DNA from: DASPMP01 sp035248725 | Lineage (GTDB): Bacteria; Gemmatimonadota; Gemmatimonadetes; Gemmatimonadales; Gemmatimonadaceae | Reading direction: 5' to 3' | DNA: 64,000 bases | NCBI GenBank assembly: GCA_035248725.1 | Contig: DATFHG010000050.1 | Span: 1 to 64,000 of the forward strand | In this document: in pieces, positions 1 to 9,237 of the stretch | Position numbering within the stretch: the stretch's first letter is position 1 | Layout: every line of letters starts with the position of its first letter | Position numbers and translations under genes: made by a program | Notes under the pieces: model-generated | Seen by the model: only the letters and a program-made list of their open reading frames with translations | What the model was told of the DNA's origin: nothing | Databases searched by the model: none

Positions 1-1
1 A

Positions 2-976
2 TTCCCATCGGTCGCCGCGATGCTGCGTGCCGCCGATCGCGTGATGGGCGGACGAGGCAACGTGCTCACCAGCGGCGAGATCTGGATCTCCGGCACGCAC
101 GACACCGAGGAGATGCGGCTGCGTTGGGCCGCCGGTGACGATTACGACGTCCTCACGAAGATCGGATCGGGCTCGTTCGGTTCCGTGTGGCGCGTGCGCG
201 ATCTCTCGCTCGGCCGCGAGGTGGCGCTCAAGCTGCTGCATCCGCACGTCGCGAAGGACGAACGCGCCGTCGGGCGGTTCCGGCGCGAGGCGCAGCTCAC
301 GGCGCAGCTCGCGCATCCGGCGATCGTCCCGATCTACGATTTCGACACGCGCGGCGATGTCTCCTGGTATACCATGGAGCTCGCCGAAGGCGGGTCGATC
401 GCGGATCTCGTCAAGCGCAGCGGCGCGAGACCGCTCGCCGAGGTCGCGCCGCAGATCGACGCGCTGCTCGACGCGCTCGTCGCCGCGCACGCCATCGGCG
501 TGCTGCACCGTGATCTCAAGCCCGAGAACGTGCTCATCGACCGCTATCGTCGCTGGCGTGTGGCCGACTTCGGCATCGCGAACATCACGGGCGAGGAAGC
601 CGCCGGCACGTCAGGCACGCCCGCGTTCGCGGCGCCCGAGCAACTGCTCGGTGAACCGCAGGACACGAGCGCGGATCTCTTCTCGCTCGCCGCGGTCGCG
701 TATTTCGCGCTGACGGGCGCGCCGCCGTTCGGCGAGAGCGATCCCAAGGCCACGATCGGACGCATGCTGACTGGCCAGCTCGACACATCGCAGCTGCCGA
801 GGGAGATCGCCGACTGGATGCGGCACGCGATGGCCGCGCAACCATCGGAACGCTTCCCCGACGCCGAGCATATGCAGCTCGCGTGGCGCGACGCCGTCGG
901 CGTGGTGCTCGATCGCGGGCAGGAAGTTCCCTGGTGGCGCCGTTTCTTCTCGGCGGAGCACGAGGGAGCCGTTTGA
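2..976 (+). CDS. Serine/threonine protein kinase (5' end outside window)
   Basis: Eukaryotic-type (Hanks) Ser/Thr kinase, the C-terminal part of a longer protein, because the frame is open back to the window edge. Counting from the ATG at 20, the nucleotide loop GSGSFG is at residues 49-54, the ATP lysine in VALK is K71, the catalytic HRD is at 163-165 followed by LKPEN, the metal-binding DFG at 183-185 and APE at 205-207, so all catalytic elements are intact. The chain ends about 20 residues after the kinase fold, with no membrane segment or sensor module in the visible part. It likely phosphorylates cytoplasmic targets; substrates cannot be told. The aldehyde dehydrogenase gene starts 8 bases after its stop, so the two may be co-transcribed. 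Confidence 0.93.
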   Translation, partial: FPSVAAMLRAADRVMGGRGNVLTSGEIWISGTHDTEEMRLRWAAGDDYDVLTKIGSGSFGSVWRVRDLSLGREVALKLLHPHVAKDERAVGRFRREAQLTAQLAHPAIVPIYDFDTRGDVSWYTMELAEGGSIADLVKRSGARPLAEVAPQIDALLDALVAAHAIGVLHRDLKPENVLIDRYRRWRVADFGIANITGEEAAGTSGTPAFAAPEQLLGEPQDTSADLFSLAAVAYFALTGAPPFGESDPKATIGRMLTGQLDTSQLPREIADWMRHAMAAQPSERFPDAEHMQLAWRDAVGVVLDRGQEVPWWRRFFSAEHEGAV

Positions 977-984
977 CCGCGCGC

Positions 985-2391
985 ATGCTCCACTCGATCA
1001 ACCCGGCCACGGGTGCAACGCTGGCGACGTTCGAGGCGCACAGCGTCGCGGAAGTCGAAGCGCGCTTGCGACGTGCTCACGACGCCTTCCCCGCGTGGAG
1101 CCACACCACCGTCGCCGACCGCGCACGAGTGATCGCGCGGGCGGGCGCGCTGCTCGAGCAGCGCAAGGACGAGTACGGGCGCCTCATGACGCTCGAGATG
1201 GGAAAGCTCCTGGGTGCGGCGCGCGACGAGGCGGCCAAATGCGCGACCGCGTGTCGCTACTACGCCGAGCACGCCGAGCGCATGCTGGCCGACGAGGCGG
1301 TGACCGACGGCGCGGAGCGCGGCTACGTCGCGTTCCATCCGCTCGGCGTCGCGCTCGCGATCATGCCGTGGAATTTTCCCTTCTGGCAGGTGCTGCGCTT
1401 CGCCGCGCCGGCGCTCGTGGCGGGCAATGTGGGCCTGTTGAAGCACGCGTCCAATGTTCCGCAGTGTGCGCTCGCGCTCGAGCAGCTCTTCACCGACGCG
1501 GGCGCGCCGCGCGGCGTGTTCCAGACCCTGCTCATCGGCTCCGACGCCGTGGGTGCCGTGGTCGACGATCCGCGCGTCGTTGCGGTGTCGCTCACCGGCA
1601 GCGAGGGAGCCGGCAGCCAGGTGGCGCGCCGCGCGGGCGAGCGGCTGAAGAAACAGGTCCTGGAGCTGGGCGGCAGCGACCCGTTCATCATCATGCCGAG
1701 CGCGCATCTCGACCAGGCCGCGGACATCGCGGTCAAGGCGCGCACGATCAACAACGGGCAGTCGTGCATTGCCGCCAAGCGGTTCATCGTGCACGAGCAG
1801 GTGGCCGAGACCTTCATCGAACGCTTCGTCGCGAACATGAAGGCGCTGCGCGTCGGTGATCCGATGGACGCTGCGACGCACGTGGGACCGCTCGCCATGC
1901 GGCAGCTGGTCGACGACCTCGAAACGCAGGTGCGCGACACGGTACGTGCGGGCGCGCGCCTGCTCGCGGGAGGAGCACGCCGCGACGGATCAGGCTTCTA
2001 TTTCGAGCCGACGGTCCTTCTCGACATTCCCGCGAACACGCCGGCGTACCGCGACGAGCTGTTCGGGCCCGCCGCCTCCGTCTTCCGCGCGCGGGATGCC
2101 AAGGATGCCGTGCGCATCGCCAACGACACGCGGTTCGGACTCGGCGCGGCGGCCTGGACGAACGATGAGCGTGAGGCGTCCTATTTCGCGCGGGAGCTCG
2201 CCGCCGGCACCGTGTTCATCAACGGCATGGTGGCGTCGGACGCACGCTTTCCATTCGGCGGCGTCAAGGCGTCCGGCTACGGACGCGAGCTGAGCGAGTT
2301 CGGGCTCCGCGAGTGGGTGAACATCAAGACGGTGCGCATGTTCGGAGTGGGTGGCGCGCGGGAGCATTCCACGGGCACTTTGTCGGAATGA
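985..2391 (+). CDS. NAD(P)-dependent aldehyde dehydrogenase, succinate-semialdehyde dehydrogenase-like
   Basis: Aldehyde dehydrogenase superfamily protein of 468 residues, a normal length. It oxidises an aldehyde to the acid with NAD(P). The PWNFP motif is at 128-132, the general base is E227 in LELGG, and the catalytic cysteine is C261 in NNGQSC. Overall likeness is to the Sad/GabD (succinate-semialdehyde dehydrogenase) branch, but substrate cannot be fixed from sequence. The frame continues upstream into the kinase gene; ATG at 985 is chosen because it begins the conserved INPATG segment and clears the kinase stop. Its TGA overlaps the ATG of the next gene (ATGA), indicating translational coupling with the GMC oxidase, whose aldehyde product could be its substrate. 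Confidence 0.92.
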   Translation: MLHSINPATGATLATFEAHSVAEVEARLRRAHDAFPAWSHTTVADRARVIARAGALLEQRKDEYGRLMTLEMGKLLGAARDEAAKCATACRYYAEHAERMLADEAVTDGAERGYVAFHPLGVALAIMPWNFPFWQVLRFAAPALVAGNVGLLKHASNVPQCALALEQLFTDAGAPRGVFQTLLIGSDAVGAVVDDPRVVAVSLTGSEGAGSQVARRAGERLKKQVLELGGSDPFIIMPSAHLDQAADIAVKARTINNGQSCIAAKRFIVHEQVAETFIERFVANMKALRVGDPMDAATHVGPLAMRQLVDDLETQVRDTVRAGARLLAGGARRDGSGFYFEPTVLLDIPANTPAYRDELFGPAASVFRARDAKDAVRIANDTRFGLGAAAWTNDEREASYFARELAAGTVFINGMVASDARFPFGGVKASGYGRELSEFGLREWVNIKTVRMFGVGGAREHSTGTLSE

Positions 2392-4412
2392 CGACCCCGC
2401 ACGCGGGCCTCACCGATCGCGAACGACGCACGATCGCCGCGGTGTGTGATACGCTGTTGCCTGCCATGGATCCGGCGGACGGCGAGTCGCCGGAGCTCTT
2501 TCGTCTCGGCGCGTCCGATATCGGCGTGGCGGACGCGCTGGAACAGGCCATCCTGCGCCTGGGTGCGCGGCAGCGTCGCGAGCTGCGGCTCTTCCTTCGC
2601 CTGCTCGAGTCCGCGCCCTTCATGCTTCTGGTCACGGGCAAGCCGCGCGCGTTCAGCCGACGATGGTCAGACGACCGCGAGCGCACACTCGTCCGGCTCG
2701 CACAAAGCTGGCTGCCGCAGGCGCGATCCGGATTTCAGGCGCTCAAGCGTCTGGCGACGTTCCTCTTCTATTCACTCACGGATGAACGCGGCCGCAACGC
2801 CACGTGGGGCGTGATGTCGTATGAGGTGCCTGCACCGCGTCCGGCGAAGCTCTCACTGGCACTCACACGGGTGACGCGACCGACCACGTTCGAGGCGGAC
2901 GTCTGCGTGATCGGCTCGGGGGCCGGCGGTGGTGTCGTCAGCGCGCTACTGGCCGCTGCGGGGAAGCGTGTGCTGGTGCTCGAGGCGGGCGCCGGCGACC
3001 AGGCGCCGGACTTCGATCAGCACGAGCTGGCCGGCATGCAGCGGCTCTACCTGAACGAGGGAACGACGTCGACCCGCGATCTCGGCGTCGCGATACTCGC
3101 CGGGAGCTGCATCGGCGGCGGCACGGCGGTGAACTGGCAGACGTCACTGCGCACACCCGACTACGTTCGCGCCGAGTGGTCCGAGCGCTCGGGGGTGCGG
3201 GCATTCGCAGACGACTCCTTCACGCGGTCACTCGACGCGGTGTGCGCGCGTATCGGAGCCGGAACCACGGAGAGCGAACACAACCCCAACAACGCGCTGC
3301 TGGAGCGCGGGTGCTCGTCGCTCTCGTACGATCACGAAGTCATTTCCCGTAACGCCCGTGGCTGCGACCAGAGCCAGTGCGGCTTCTGCGTGTTCGGGTG
3401 TCGCGTCGGCGGCAAACAGTCCACGACGCTCACGTATCTGGTCGACGCGCAGCGCGCGGGCGGCACCACGATCGTCGCGCGCTGCCGCGCGGAGCGGCTG
3501 CGCATGGAGCTGGGCACCATCGTGGGCGTCCAGGCCACGGCGCGCGATGAGCAGACGAATGAAGAATTCGCCGTGCGCGTCGATGCGCGAACGGTCGTCG
3601 TTTGCGCTGGCGCCCTCGAGACGCCGGCGTTCCTGATGCGTTCGGGCATCGAGCACGCGCATCTTGGTCGCAATCTGCTGCTGCATCCGGGGACCGCCGT
3701 ACTGGCGCGGTACGAGGAGCCGGTGCGCGCGTGGATCGGGGCGCCGCAGACAATCCTCGTCGATGAGTTTTCGCGCCTGCGGGGCAATTACGGCTTCCGC
3801 GTGGAGACGGCTCCGGTGCATCCGGGGCTGGCCGCGCTGGCGCTGCCGTGGACCGGCGCGCGCGAGCATCGCGCCCTCATGCAGGACGCGGCGCACACGT
3901 CCGCATTCGCCGTCTTCGCGCGCGATCGCAACGGCGGGCGCGTGCGTGTCGGCCGCGACGGACACGTGACCATCGACTATGCCGTGGGCCGGATGGAGCG
4001 CGAGTTGTTGCAGCGCGGCATCGCCGCGGCCGCGCGCATTCACTGGGCAGCGGGCGCCGCGGAGATTCACACGCTGCACGTCCACGCGTCGTCCCTCGCG
4101 CGCGAGGAGACGAAGCGCAGCGCCGACATCGACGCCTACGCGCGCTATCTGGCGACGCTCCCGGTGCACGCCAACCGCGCCGCGCTGTTCAGCGCGCACC
4201 AGATGGGCACATGCCGCATGGGAAGCGATCGCAAACGCGATGTCTGCGACCCGACGGGGCAGGTCTACGACGCGCCGGGACTGTTCGTCGCGGACACGTC
4301 ACTCTTCCCCGCGGCGTCGGGGGTGAACCCGATGATCTCCGTGATGGCGCTTGCCCACATGGTGGGCAGCGGCCTCGTGGAGCGGTGGAACGCTGGAGCG
4401 GTGGCGAGTTAG
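2388..4412 (+). CDS. GMC-family oxidoreductase, long-chain alcohol oxidase-like, with fused N-terminal small-subunit-like domain
   Basis: FAD-dependent glucose-methanol-choline oxidoreductase of 674 residues. Residues 1 to about 150 are a helical region beginning LTDRERRTIAAVCDTLLPAM, resembling gluconate 2-dehydrogenase subunit 3; the FAD-binding GSGAGGG follows at about 176, and the GMC C-terminal domain contains HQMGTCRMG and ends with the PMISVMALAH helix. A cysteine cluster (CDQSQCGFCVFGC) lies mid-protein, as in long-chain alcohol oxidases. It probably oxidises a hydrophobic primary alcohol. Start ATG 2388 overlaps the aldehyde dehydrogenase stop. The two genes plausibly carry out alcohol to aldehyde to acid; this pairing is inferred from context. 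The final codons run into a GGAGCGGTGG repeat. Confidence 0.88.
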   Translation: MTTPHAGLTDRERRTIAAVCDTLLPAMDPADGESPELFRLGASDIGVADALEQAILRLGARQRRELRLFLRLLESAPFMLLVTGKPRAFSRRWSDDRERTLVRLAQSWLPQARSGFQALKRLATFLFYSLTDERGRNATWGVMSYEVPAPRPAKLSLALTRVTRPTTFEADVCVIGSGAGGGVVSALLAAAGKRVLVLEAGAGDQAPDFDQHELAGMQRLYLNEGTTSTRDLGVAILAGSCIGGGTAVNWQTSLRTPDYVRAEWSERSGVRAFADDSFTRSLDAVCARIGAGTTESEHNPNNALLERGCSSLSYDHEVISRNARGCDQSQCGFCVFGCRVGGKQSTTLTYLVDAQRAGGTTIVARCRAERLRMELGTIVGVQATARDEQTNEEFAVRVDARTVVVCAGALETPAFLMRSGIEHAHLGRNLLLHPGTAVLARYEEPVRAWIGAPQTILVDEFSRLRGNYGFRVETAPVHPGLAALALPWTGAREHRALMQDAAHTSAFAVFARDRNGGRVRVGRDGHVTIDYAVGRMERELLQRGIAAAARIHWAAGAAEIHTLHVHASSLAREETKRSADIDAYARYLATLPVHANRAALFSAHQMGTCRMGSDRKRDVCDPTGQVYDAPGLFVADTSLFPAASGVNPMISVMALAHMVGSGLVERWNAGAVAS

Positions 4413-4428
4413 CTACCGCTTCTCGCCG
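4381..4428. repeat. Short GGAGCGGTGG-type repeat at a convergent gene junction
   Basis: Two copies of AGCGGTGG separated by 10 bases, followed by an inverted pair GGCGAG (4403-4408) and CTCGCC (4422-4427). It overlaps the last codons of the GMC gene and lies before the stop of the facing sensor kinase gene. The unit matches the larger array at 53971-54081. It may fold as a shared terminator for the two convergent genes, but there is no T-tract. Confidence 0.5.
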
Positions 4429-4429
4429 G

Positions 4430-7400
4430 TCACTCTACCGCCTTCAGCTCGATGCGGACTTCCGTCCCGCGTTCGGGCGCGCTCGCAATCTCGATCGCGC
4501 CGCCCCAGCTCTCGATCATCCGTCTGCTCACCGCGAGTCCGAGGCCCGAGCCGCTGGTGCGCGTCGAGAAGTGTGGCTCGAAGATGCGCGGGAGTACGTC
4601 CGCCGCGATGCCGTGGCCGTTGTCCGTCACGGCGACTTGCACCTTGCCGTCGTTCGACGCCAGGGTGATCGCGACGCGGGTGGCGCGCGCCAGACGCGCG
4701 TTCTCGACGACGTTGAGCAGCACTTCCCGCAGCTCGTCCGCACGCGCCAGCGCGAGCGCCGGGCGTTCGGCGCCGGCGAGCGTCACCCGAACGGGCGCGT
4801 CGCCGAGACTTTCGAGGTCCACCAGATCGCGCAGCACCGCCGCGACGTCGGTCGCCTCGGCGCTGGGCCGCTGTTCGGGCGGCTGTCCGTACCGACTGAA
4901 GGCGCGCGCGATCTCGTCGAGCCGGTCGATCTCCTTCAGGATCCGCTCGACGTTCTGATCCAGCACGCGATCGAAATCCACACGCCGATCGCTGCGCGCG
5001 CGCTGCAGATGCTGCACGCCGAGCCGAATGGGCGTGAGCGGATTCTTGATCTCGTGGGCGATCTGCCGCGCCATCTCGCCCCACGCGAGCACGCGCTGCG
5101 CGCGGGCGATCTCCGATACGTCGTCGAGCGTCACGACGGCGCCGCCGCGCGTGAGACGCGTAAGCCGTCCACGCCACTGCTGCTCGCCGTGCGGCATCTC
5201 GAAGTCGGCGTCGTCCCTGTCGCTCGCGAGAAAGTCGTGTACGGCGGCGGCGAGCTCCGGCGGCGCCATCGCGGAGAGATTCGTTCCGGGAGGCAGGCGG
5301 ACGCCGAGCAGCTCGTCGGCTCGCGGATTGGCGAGGGTGACGATGCCGCGTTCGTCGACGGCGATGACGCCGCTCGCCGCGTTGCGCAGCACGGCCGCGG
5401 TGCGCCGCTGCGCTTCCTCGAGCGCCGAACGGCTCGCGTTCAGATCCGACACCATGCGCCGGAACGCCGCGAAGACCGGAAGGAACTCCGCCGTCGGCTC
5501 GCCCTCGAGCCGCGGCTCGCGTTCGCCGCCCGCCAGCGCCAGCGCCGCCTGGCGCAGCGAACCGATGGGCCGTGCGAGCTGTCGCGCGGCGATTCCGCTG
5601 AGCCACAGCGCCGCGAGCGCGCCGATGGCGGTCGCAAACATCACGAGGATGCCCAGGTCCCGCGCACGCCTGCCGAGCGTCAGGTCGTCGGCACGCGCTG
5701 GCGCCGCGATGACGCCGACCGCCCCGCCCATGTCGAGCGCGCGATACCCGAACAACGTCCGGGAACGTCCCACGCGCTCCACTCGGTGCGCGCCGACCTC
5801 GCCGTGGACGAGGAGCGCCTCCGCGATCTCGGGCGGCAGCATGCGTCCGATCGGCGCGATCTCCCCGAGCAGTGAATCGCTGGTCGTGCGCAGCGCGCCG
5901 CCCTCGTACGCGAACAGCGGTGCGTCGACGCGCCGGCTCTCGCCCGCCAACCACGCGCTGGACGTCAGATTCGGCGTCACGGAGCGCAGCGTCTCGCGTA
6001 CGAGCAGCTCGCGCGCGCGCGCTGCGTCCGCGGCGAGCTGCTGGTACGACCAGACCGCGAACGCGATCGCCGGCAGCATGAAGAACGCGAACAGCGCGAG
6101 CGTCAGCCGGATGCGGTAGCTGCGTGACCAGCGCCGCCACCGCACGGCGACCCAGCGCTGCGCGCTGCCGTCCGCGAGGACGCTCGTGAGCCACAGCAGC
6201 GCGACGATGCCGAGGTCCAGCAGCACGATCAGCGTGCCGCGCTGCATCAGCGCGAACAGCGGCCGCAATTCGACTTCGGCATGGACGCGCGCCAGCCCGG
6301 CCCCCGTCGGGGCGACCCAATCCCCGTGCAGCTCGTTCTCCTCGCGACGCCAGGTCGGCCGTGTGCCGGCGCGCTGCGAGTCCATCGTCGATGCGATCTG
6401 CAGCGTGTACGGCGGCTCGGCGGCGGGCGCCGACTCCACGCCGAGCAGCTCTGCGAACGGATCCGCGGGCATGAGACGCGACCGCGGCGCGACAACGATG
6501 GTGATGATACCGCTGTCGGTCGGCACGGCGAGCGCGTGCTCGAGCGCCGGGCTCCCCTGAATCACGCCCTCGACCGGTGCGTGCGCCGCGGACGCGCGCG
6601 CGACCAACGGCCGCACGTCGTCGACGGGCACGCTCATCGGCGCCGTCGACAGTGTCGCCGACGGAATCGCCGGCGACTGCCACGCGGCGAGCCACACCGG
6701 AAACCCGGCGGAGGCGAGATCCGACGTCGCGTAGGCCTCGAGCAGCGCGCGCCGGTCTCGCGCCGGCGAGTCCGTGAATCGCTCTCCCAGGCGCTGGGCC
6801 AGCGTCCGCGCGTACACGTCGCCAGTGCCGAGCGACGCGATGTCCTGCTCGGCGAGTCGGACCCGCGCACGCGTCGTGGCGCCCCAGACGAGCGTCGCCG
6901 CCCCCAGCGCCGCGACGGTCGCCGCCGTCACCACCACCGCCGAGGTGCGGCGCGAAACGGCCAGCGACCCGATCGCGGCGACCCAGAGAAACGTGTACCA
7001 CCACGGCCATTGACCCGGCGCCTGCCACACCACCGGCGCGATGACCGCGGACAGCACCGCGAGCACCGGCGACACGATCGGCGGAAGTCCGCGCGACCCG
7101 CCGAGCGCGGCGCCGCCCGCCGCCGCGCCGGCAAGGATGATCGAGACAGCCGCCAGGAACAGCGGCACCTCCCAGATGAGCCAGAGCGACGCGCTCACTC
7201 CGTATGAGGGAATCTGAATGCCACGCGCGAGGTCGCGCAGCAGGAAGGGGCCGAGACCCGCGGCAATGAGCACGATGGCGACGGCGAGCAGACGGCCGCG
7301 CATGCGGGCCTGGCGGCGCACCGCGGTGAGCAGGAGCAACAGGACCAGCGCACTCGTGAGCGCGAGCGCGGCGGCGTTGGCGGTCAGCGATCGACCCAAT

Positions 7401-8380
7401 GGCGTGAAGTACAGCGCCGGGTCGAAGAGTCGCGAGTAGTTGGAGTACGCGCTCAGCGGGGTGAACGCCACGCACGCCAGGCCGATGACCACGAGTGCCG
7501 CGCGCCACCGCAGTCCCTGCTGCGCGCGCCAGGCCGCGACGACAAAGCACGCAAGCGCGAGGGCGATGCACACCCCCACGAGCAGCCGCGCACGCTCGAG
7601 CAGATGCAGCTGCACCTCGCCCTGCATCGGAACCACCGGACGCACGGCGAACAGGTCCGCGCCCGCCGAATGTACGACACGCCATCCCGCGCCCGCAGGC
7701 GGCGGTGCCGGCGCGAACTCGAACCCGGCGACGCCGGCCCGTTGCGCCGCATCGCCCGCCATCGATGCGGCGATGCGGTCCGCGGGGGGCAGCGCATACA
7801 GAAGCCGGCTCGCCACGGCGCGCGCCCCCGGTTGATCTGCCGTCGCGTAGAGCGCGAGATAGAAGGGCATCGCGGCGACGCCGATGGGCCGGTCGAGCGA
7901 ATCCAGCGGCACGCGCGGACGGCCCGCCCACGCGAACGCCGAATCGCCGCGAAACAGCACGACCGTCTCGTCCGGCGAGGGCGCGGCATCCTGCACGAAT
8001 CCGAACGCGGCGCTCCGGTCCGCCGGCGCGCCGAGCGCCGCGCGCGCCAGGCCCTGGAGACGTTCCGCTTCGCGGCCGACGTCGCGCGTCAACACCGCCA
8101 GTGCGTCGCCGGCCAGGCGCTCGCGCTCCGCTGGCCAACGATCCTCGAGACGCGCCAGCTGCGTCTGCGAGTTTGCCGCAAGAAGAACAGCCATGCCGAG
8201 CGCGCCGACGCACACACCCGACCAGCGCCTGTCGCTCGCCGTCGCGGCGAACAGAAGTGCGGCCGCGACGGCCGTGGCGGTGGCGCCGAGGAGCAGATAA
8301 CCTACCGACGTCGCGCTCAGCCACCGGCTCATGGCCAGCAGTGCGACGGCCGACGCGACGATCCAGCCGGCTTTCTTCAC
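4430..8380 (-). CDS. Large multi-pass NtrY-like sensor histidine kinase
   Basis: Protein of 1316 residues ending in a complete histidine kinase. Three hydrophobic segments lie in residues 5-70, then a likely extracytoplasmic stretch (70-270), a block of about eight membrane segments (270-510), a second soluble stretch (510-735), two more membrane segments, a third short sensor region, a last membrane segment near 910-930, HAMP (about 930-985) and PAS (about 990-1085). The phosphoacceptor is H1109 in HEIKNPLTP, N-box asparagines are near 1223-1227, and TDNGHGI and SGSGLGL form the ATP site. HEIKNPLTP and the domain order are typical of NtrY-type kinases, but the N-terminal part is far larger than usual. 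No response regulator gene lies nearby. The divergent hydrolase start is only 9 bases from its ATG. Confidence 0.9.
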   Translation of the reverse strand: MKKAGWIVASAVALLAMSRWLSATSVGYLLLGATATAVAAALLFAATASDRRWSGVCVGALGMAVLLAANSQTQLARLEDRWPAERERLAGDALAVLTRDVGREAERLQGLARAALGAPADRSAAFGFVQDAAPSPDETVVLFRGDSAFAWAGRPRVPLDSLDRPIGVAAMPFYLALYATADQPGARAVASRLLYALPPADRIAASMAGDAAQRAGVAGFEFAPAPPPAGAGWRVVHSAGADLFAVRPVVPMQGEVQLHLLERARLLVGVCIALALACFVVAAWRAQQGLRWRAALVVIGLACVAFTPLSAYSNYSRLFDPALYFTPLGRSLTANAAALALTSALVLLLLLTAVRRQARMRGRLLAVAIVLIAAGLGPFLLRDLARGIQIPSYGVSASLWLIWEVPLFLAAVSIILAGAAAGGAALGGSRGLPPIVSPVLAVLSAVIAPVVWQAPGQWPWWYTFLWVAAIGSLAVSRRTSAVVVTAATVAALGAATLVWGATTRARVRLAEQDIASLGTGDVYARTLAQRLGERFTDSPARDRRALLEAYATSDLASAGFPVWLAAWQSPAIPSATLSTAPMSVPVDDVRPLVARASAAHAPVEGVIQGSPALEHALAVPTDSGIITIVVAPRSRLMPADPFAELLGVESAPAAEPPYTLQIASTMDSQRAGTRPTWRREENELHGDWVAPTGAGLARVHAEVELRPLFALMQRGTLIVLLDLGIVALLWLTSVLADGSAQRWVAVRWRRWSRSYRIRLTLALFAFFMLPAIAFAVWSYQQLAADAARARELLVRETLRSVTPNLTSSAWLAGESRRVDAPLFAYEGGALRTTSDSLLGEIAPIGRMLPPEIAEALLVHGEVGAHRVERVGRSRTLFGYRALDMGGAVGVIAAPARADDLTLGRRARDLGILVMFATAIGALAALWLSGIAARQLARPIGSLRQAALALAGGEREPRLEGEPTAEFLPVFAAFRRMVSDLNASRSALEEAQRRTAAVLRNAASGVIAVDERGIVTLANPRADELLGVRLPPGTNLSAMAPPELAAAVHDFLASDRDDADFEMPHGEQQWRGRLTRLTRGGAVVTLDDVSEIARAQRVLAWGEMARQIAHEIKNPLTPIRLGVQHLQRARSDRRVDFDRVLDQNVERILKEIDRLDEIARAFSRYGQPPEQRPSAEATDVAAVLRDLVDLESLGDAPVRVTLAGAERPALALARADELREVLLNVVENARLARATRVAITLASNDGKVQVAVTDNGHGIAADVLPRIFEPHFSTRTSGSGLGLAVSRRMIESWGGAIEIASAPERGTEVRIELKAVE

Positions 8381-8389
8381 CGGTTCCCT

Positions 8390-9157
8390 ATGACTTCGCC
8401 CGCATCATCCGTCCAGCCGTCGACGGGGGATCCCTCCCCTCGCCCACGGCGCATCAAGGAGATGCTGCCCGACGTCATCGCGGCGGCCATCGAAGCCGAT
8501 CCGCGTCTCATCGTGCCCGTCGGCACGTGCGAGCAGCACGGGCCGCACCTGCCGCTCGGCTGTGACACCATCATCGTGGAGCATCTCGCCGACGACCTCT
8601 CCGCGGAATTCGGGGTCCTGCGTGCGCCGACGCTGGAGTACGGCGTCAACGTGGTGACCGAGCGCGGGTTCGCCGGCAACGCGTCGCTGCGCCGCAAGAC
8701 GCTGCACCGCACGCTGAACGATCTCCTTGATACCTGGGAATCGACCGGCATCCGCGAGTTCATCCTCATCACCGCGCACGAGCACGATCCCCATCTCGAG
8801 GCCATGGCGACCGTGAAGACCAGCGGCGCCCGGGTGCGCGTCGTCGACATCTTCGGTATGGACATGCGTGAGTTGCTGCAGGGCCAAACCGAACCCATGC
8901 ATGGCGACGAAGTGGACACGTCGCTCATGCTATATCTCGCGCCTGAGCTCGTTCGGCTCGAGCTGGCGCAGGATTATATGATGTCCCGTGAAGAGCTGCG
9001 ACGTTACCGCAGAGGGTGGCTGAGAATCCCTAAAGGAAGCCCCGGTTCCATCGGTCGGCCACGACTCGCGTCCCGCGACAAGGGACGGCAGCTCTACGAG
9101 TTCATCAAGGAGAAGGTACGTGATCGTGTCTTCCTCTCGGTGCCGGTCGAGTCCTAG
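8390..9157 (+). CDS. Creatininase-family metal-dependent amidohydrolase
   Basis: Protein of about 255 residues of the creatininase fold, a family of metal-dependent amidohydrolases including creatinine amidohydrolase, MftE and formamide hydrolases in flavin and deazaflavin pathways. The metal-binding block VPVGTCEQHGPHLPLGCD is clear. The second motif, usually NGHGGN, appears here as TAHEHDPH, a divergent version. Substrate is unknown. The ATG at 8390 is 9 bases from the divergent kinase start, leaving no room for a promoter between them, so either start may be wrong. An ATG at 8462 begins MLPDVIAAAIE, the usual N-terminus of the family, but AAGGAG directly abuts it, too close for a normal ribosome-binding site. 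Confidence 0.82.
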   Translation: MTSPASSVQPSTGDPSPRPRRIKEMLPDVIAAAIEADPRLIVPVGTCEQHGPHLPLGCDTIIVEHLADDLSAEFGVLRAPTLEYGVNVVTERGFAGNASLRRKTLHRTLNDLLDTWESTGIREFILITAHEHDPHLEAMATVKTSGARVRVVDIFGMDMRELLQGQTEPMHGDEVDTSLMLYLAPELVRLELAQDYMMSREELRRYRRGWLRIPKGSPGSIGRPRLASRDKGRQLYEFIKEKVRDRVFLSVPVES

Positions 9158-9237
9158 AACGCGGTTCATCCCGCCGCTCGTCCGATCCGTTCCCGGTCTG
9201 TAGTGTAGTAGTACGGTCGCCTTCCGCAGGTCCCGCC

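Noticed and set aside
3848..5875. Long open frame of 675 codons crossing the end of the GMC gene and the antisense of the sensor kinase
   Set aside because: It is rich in Arg, Ala and Gly with no recognisable domain, spans a real convergent gene junction, and is explained by high G+C content lacking stop codons.
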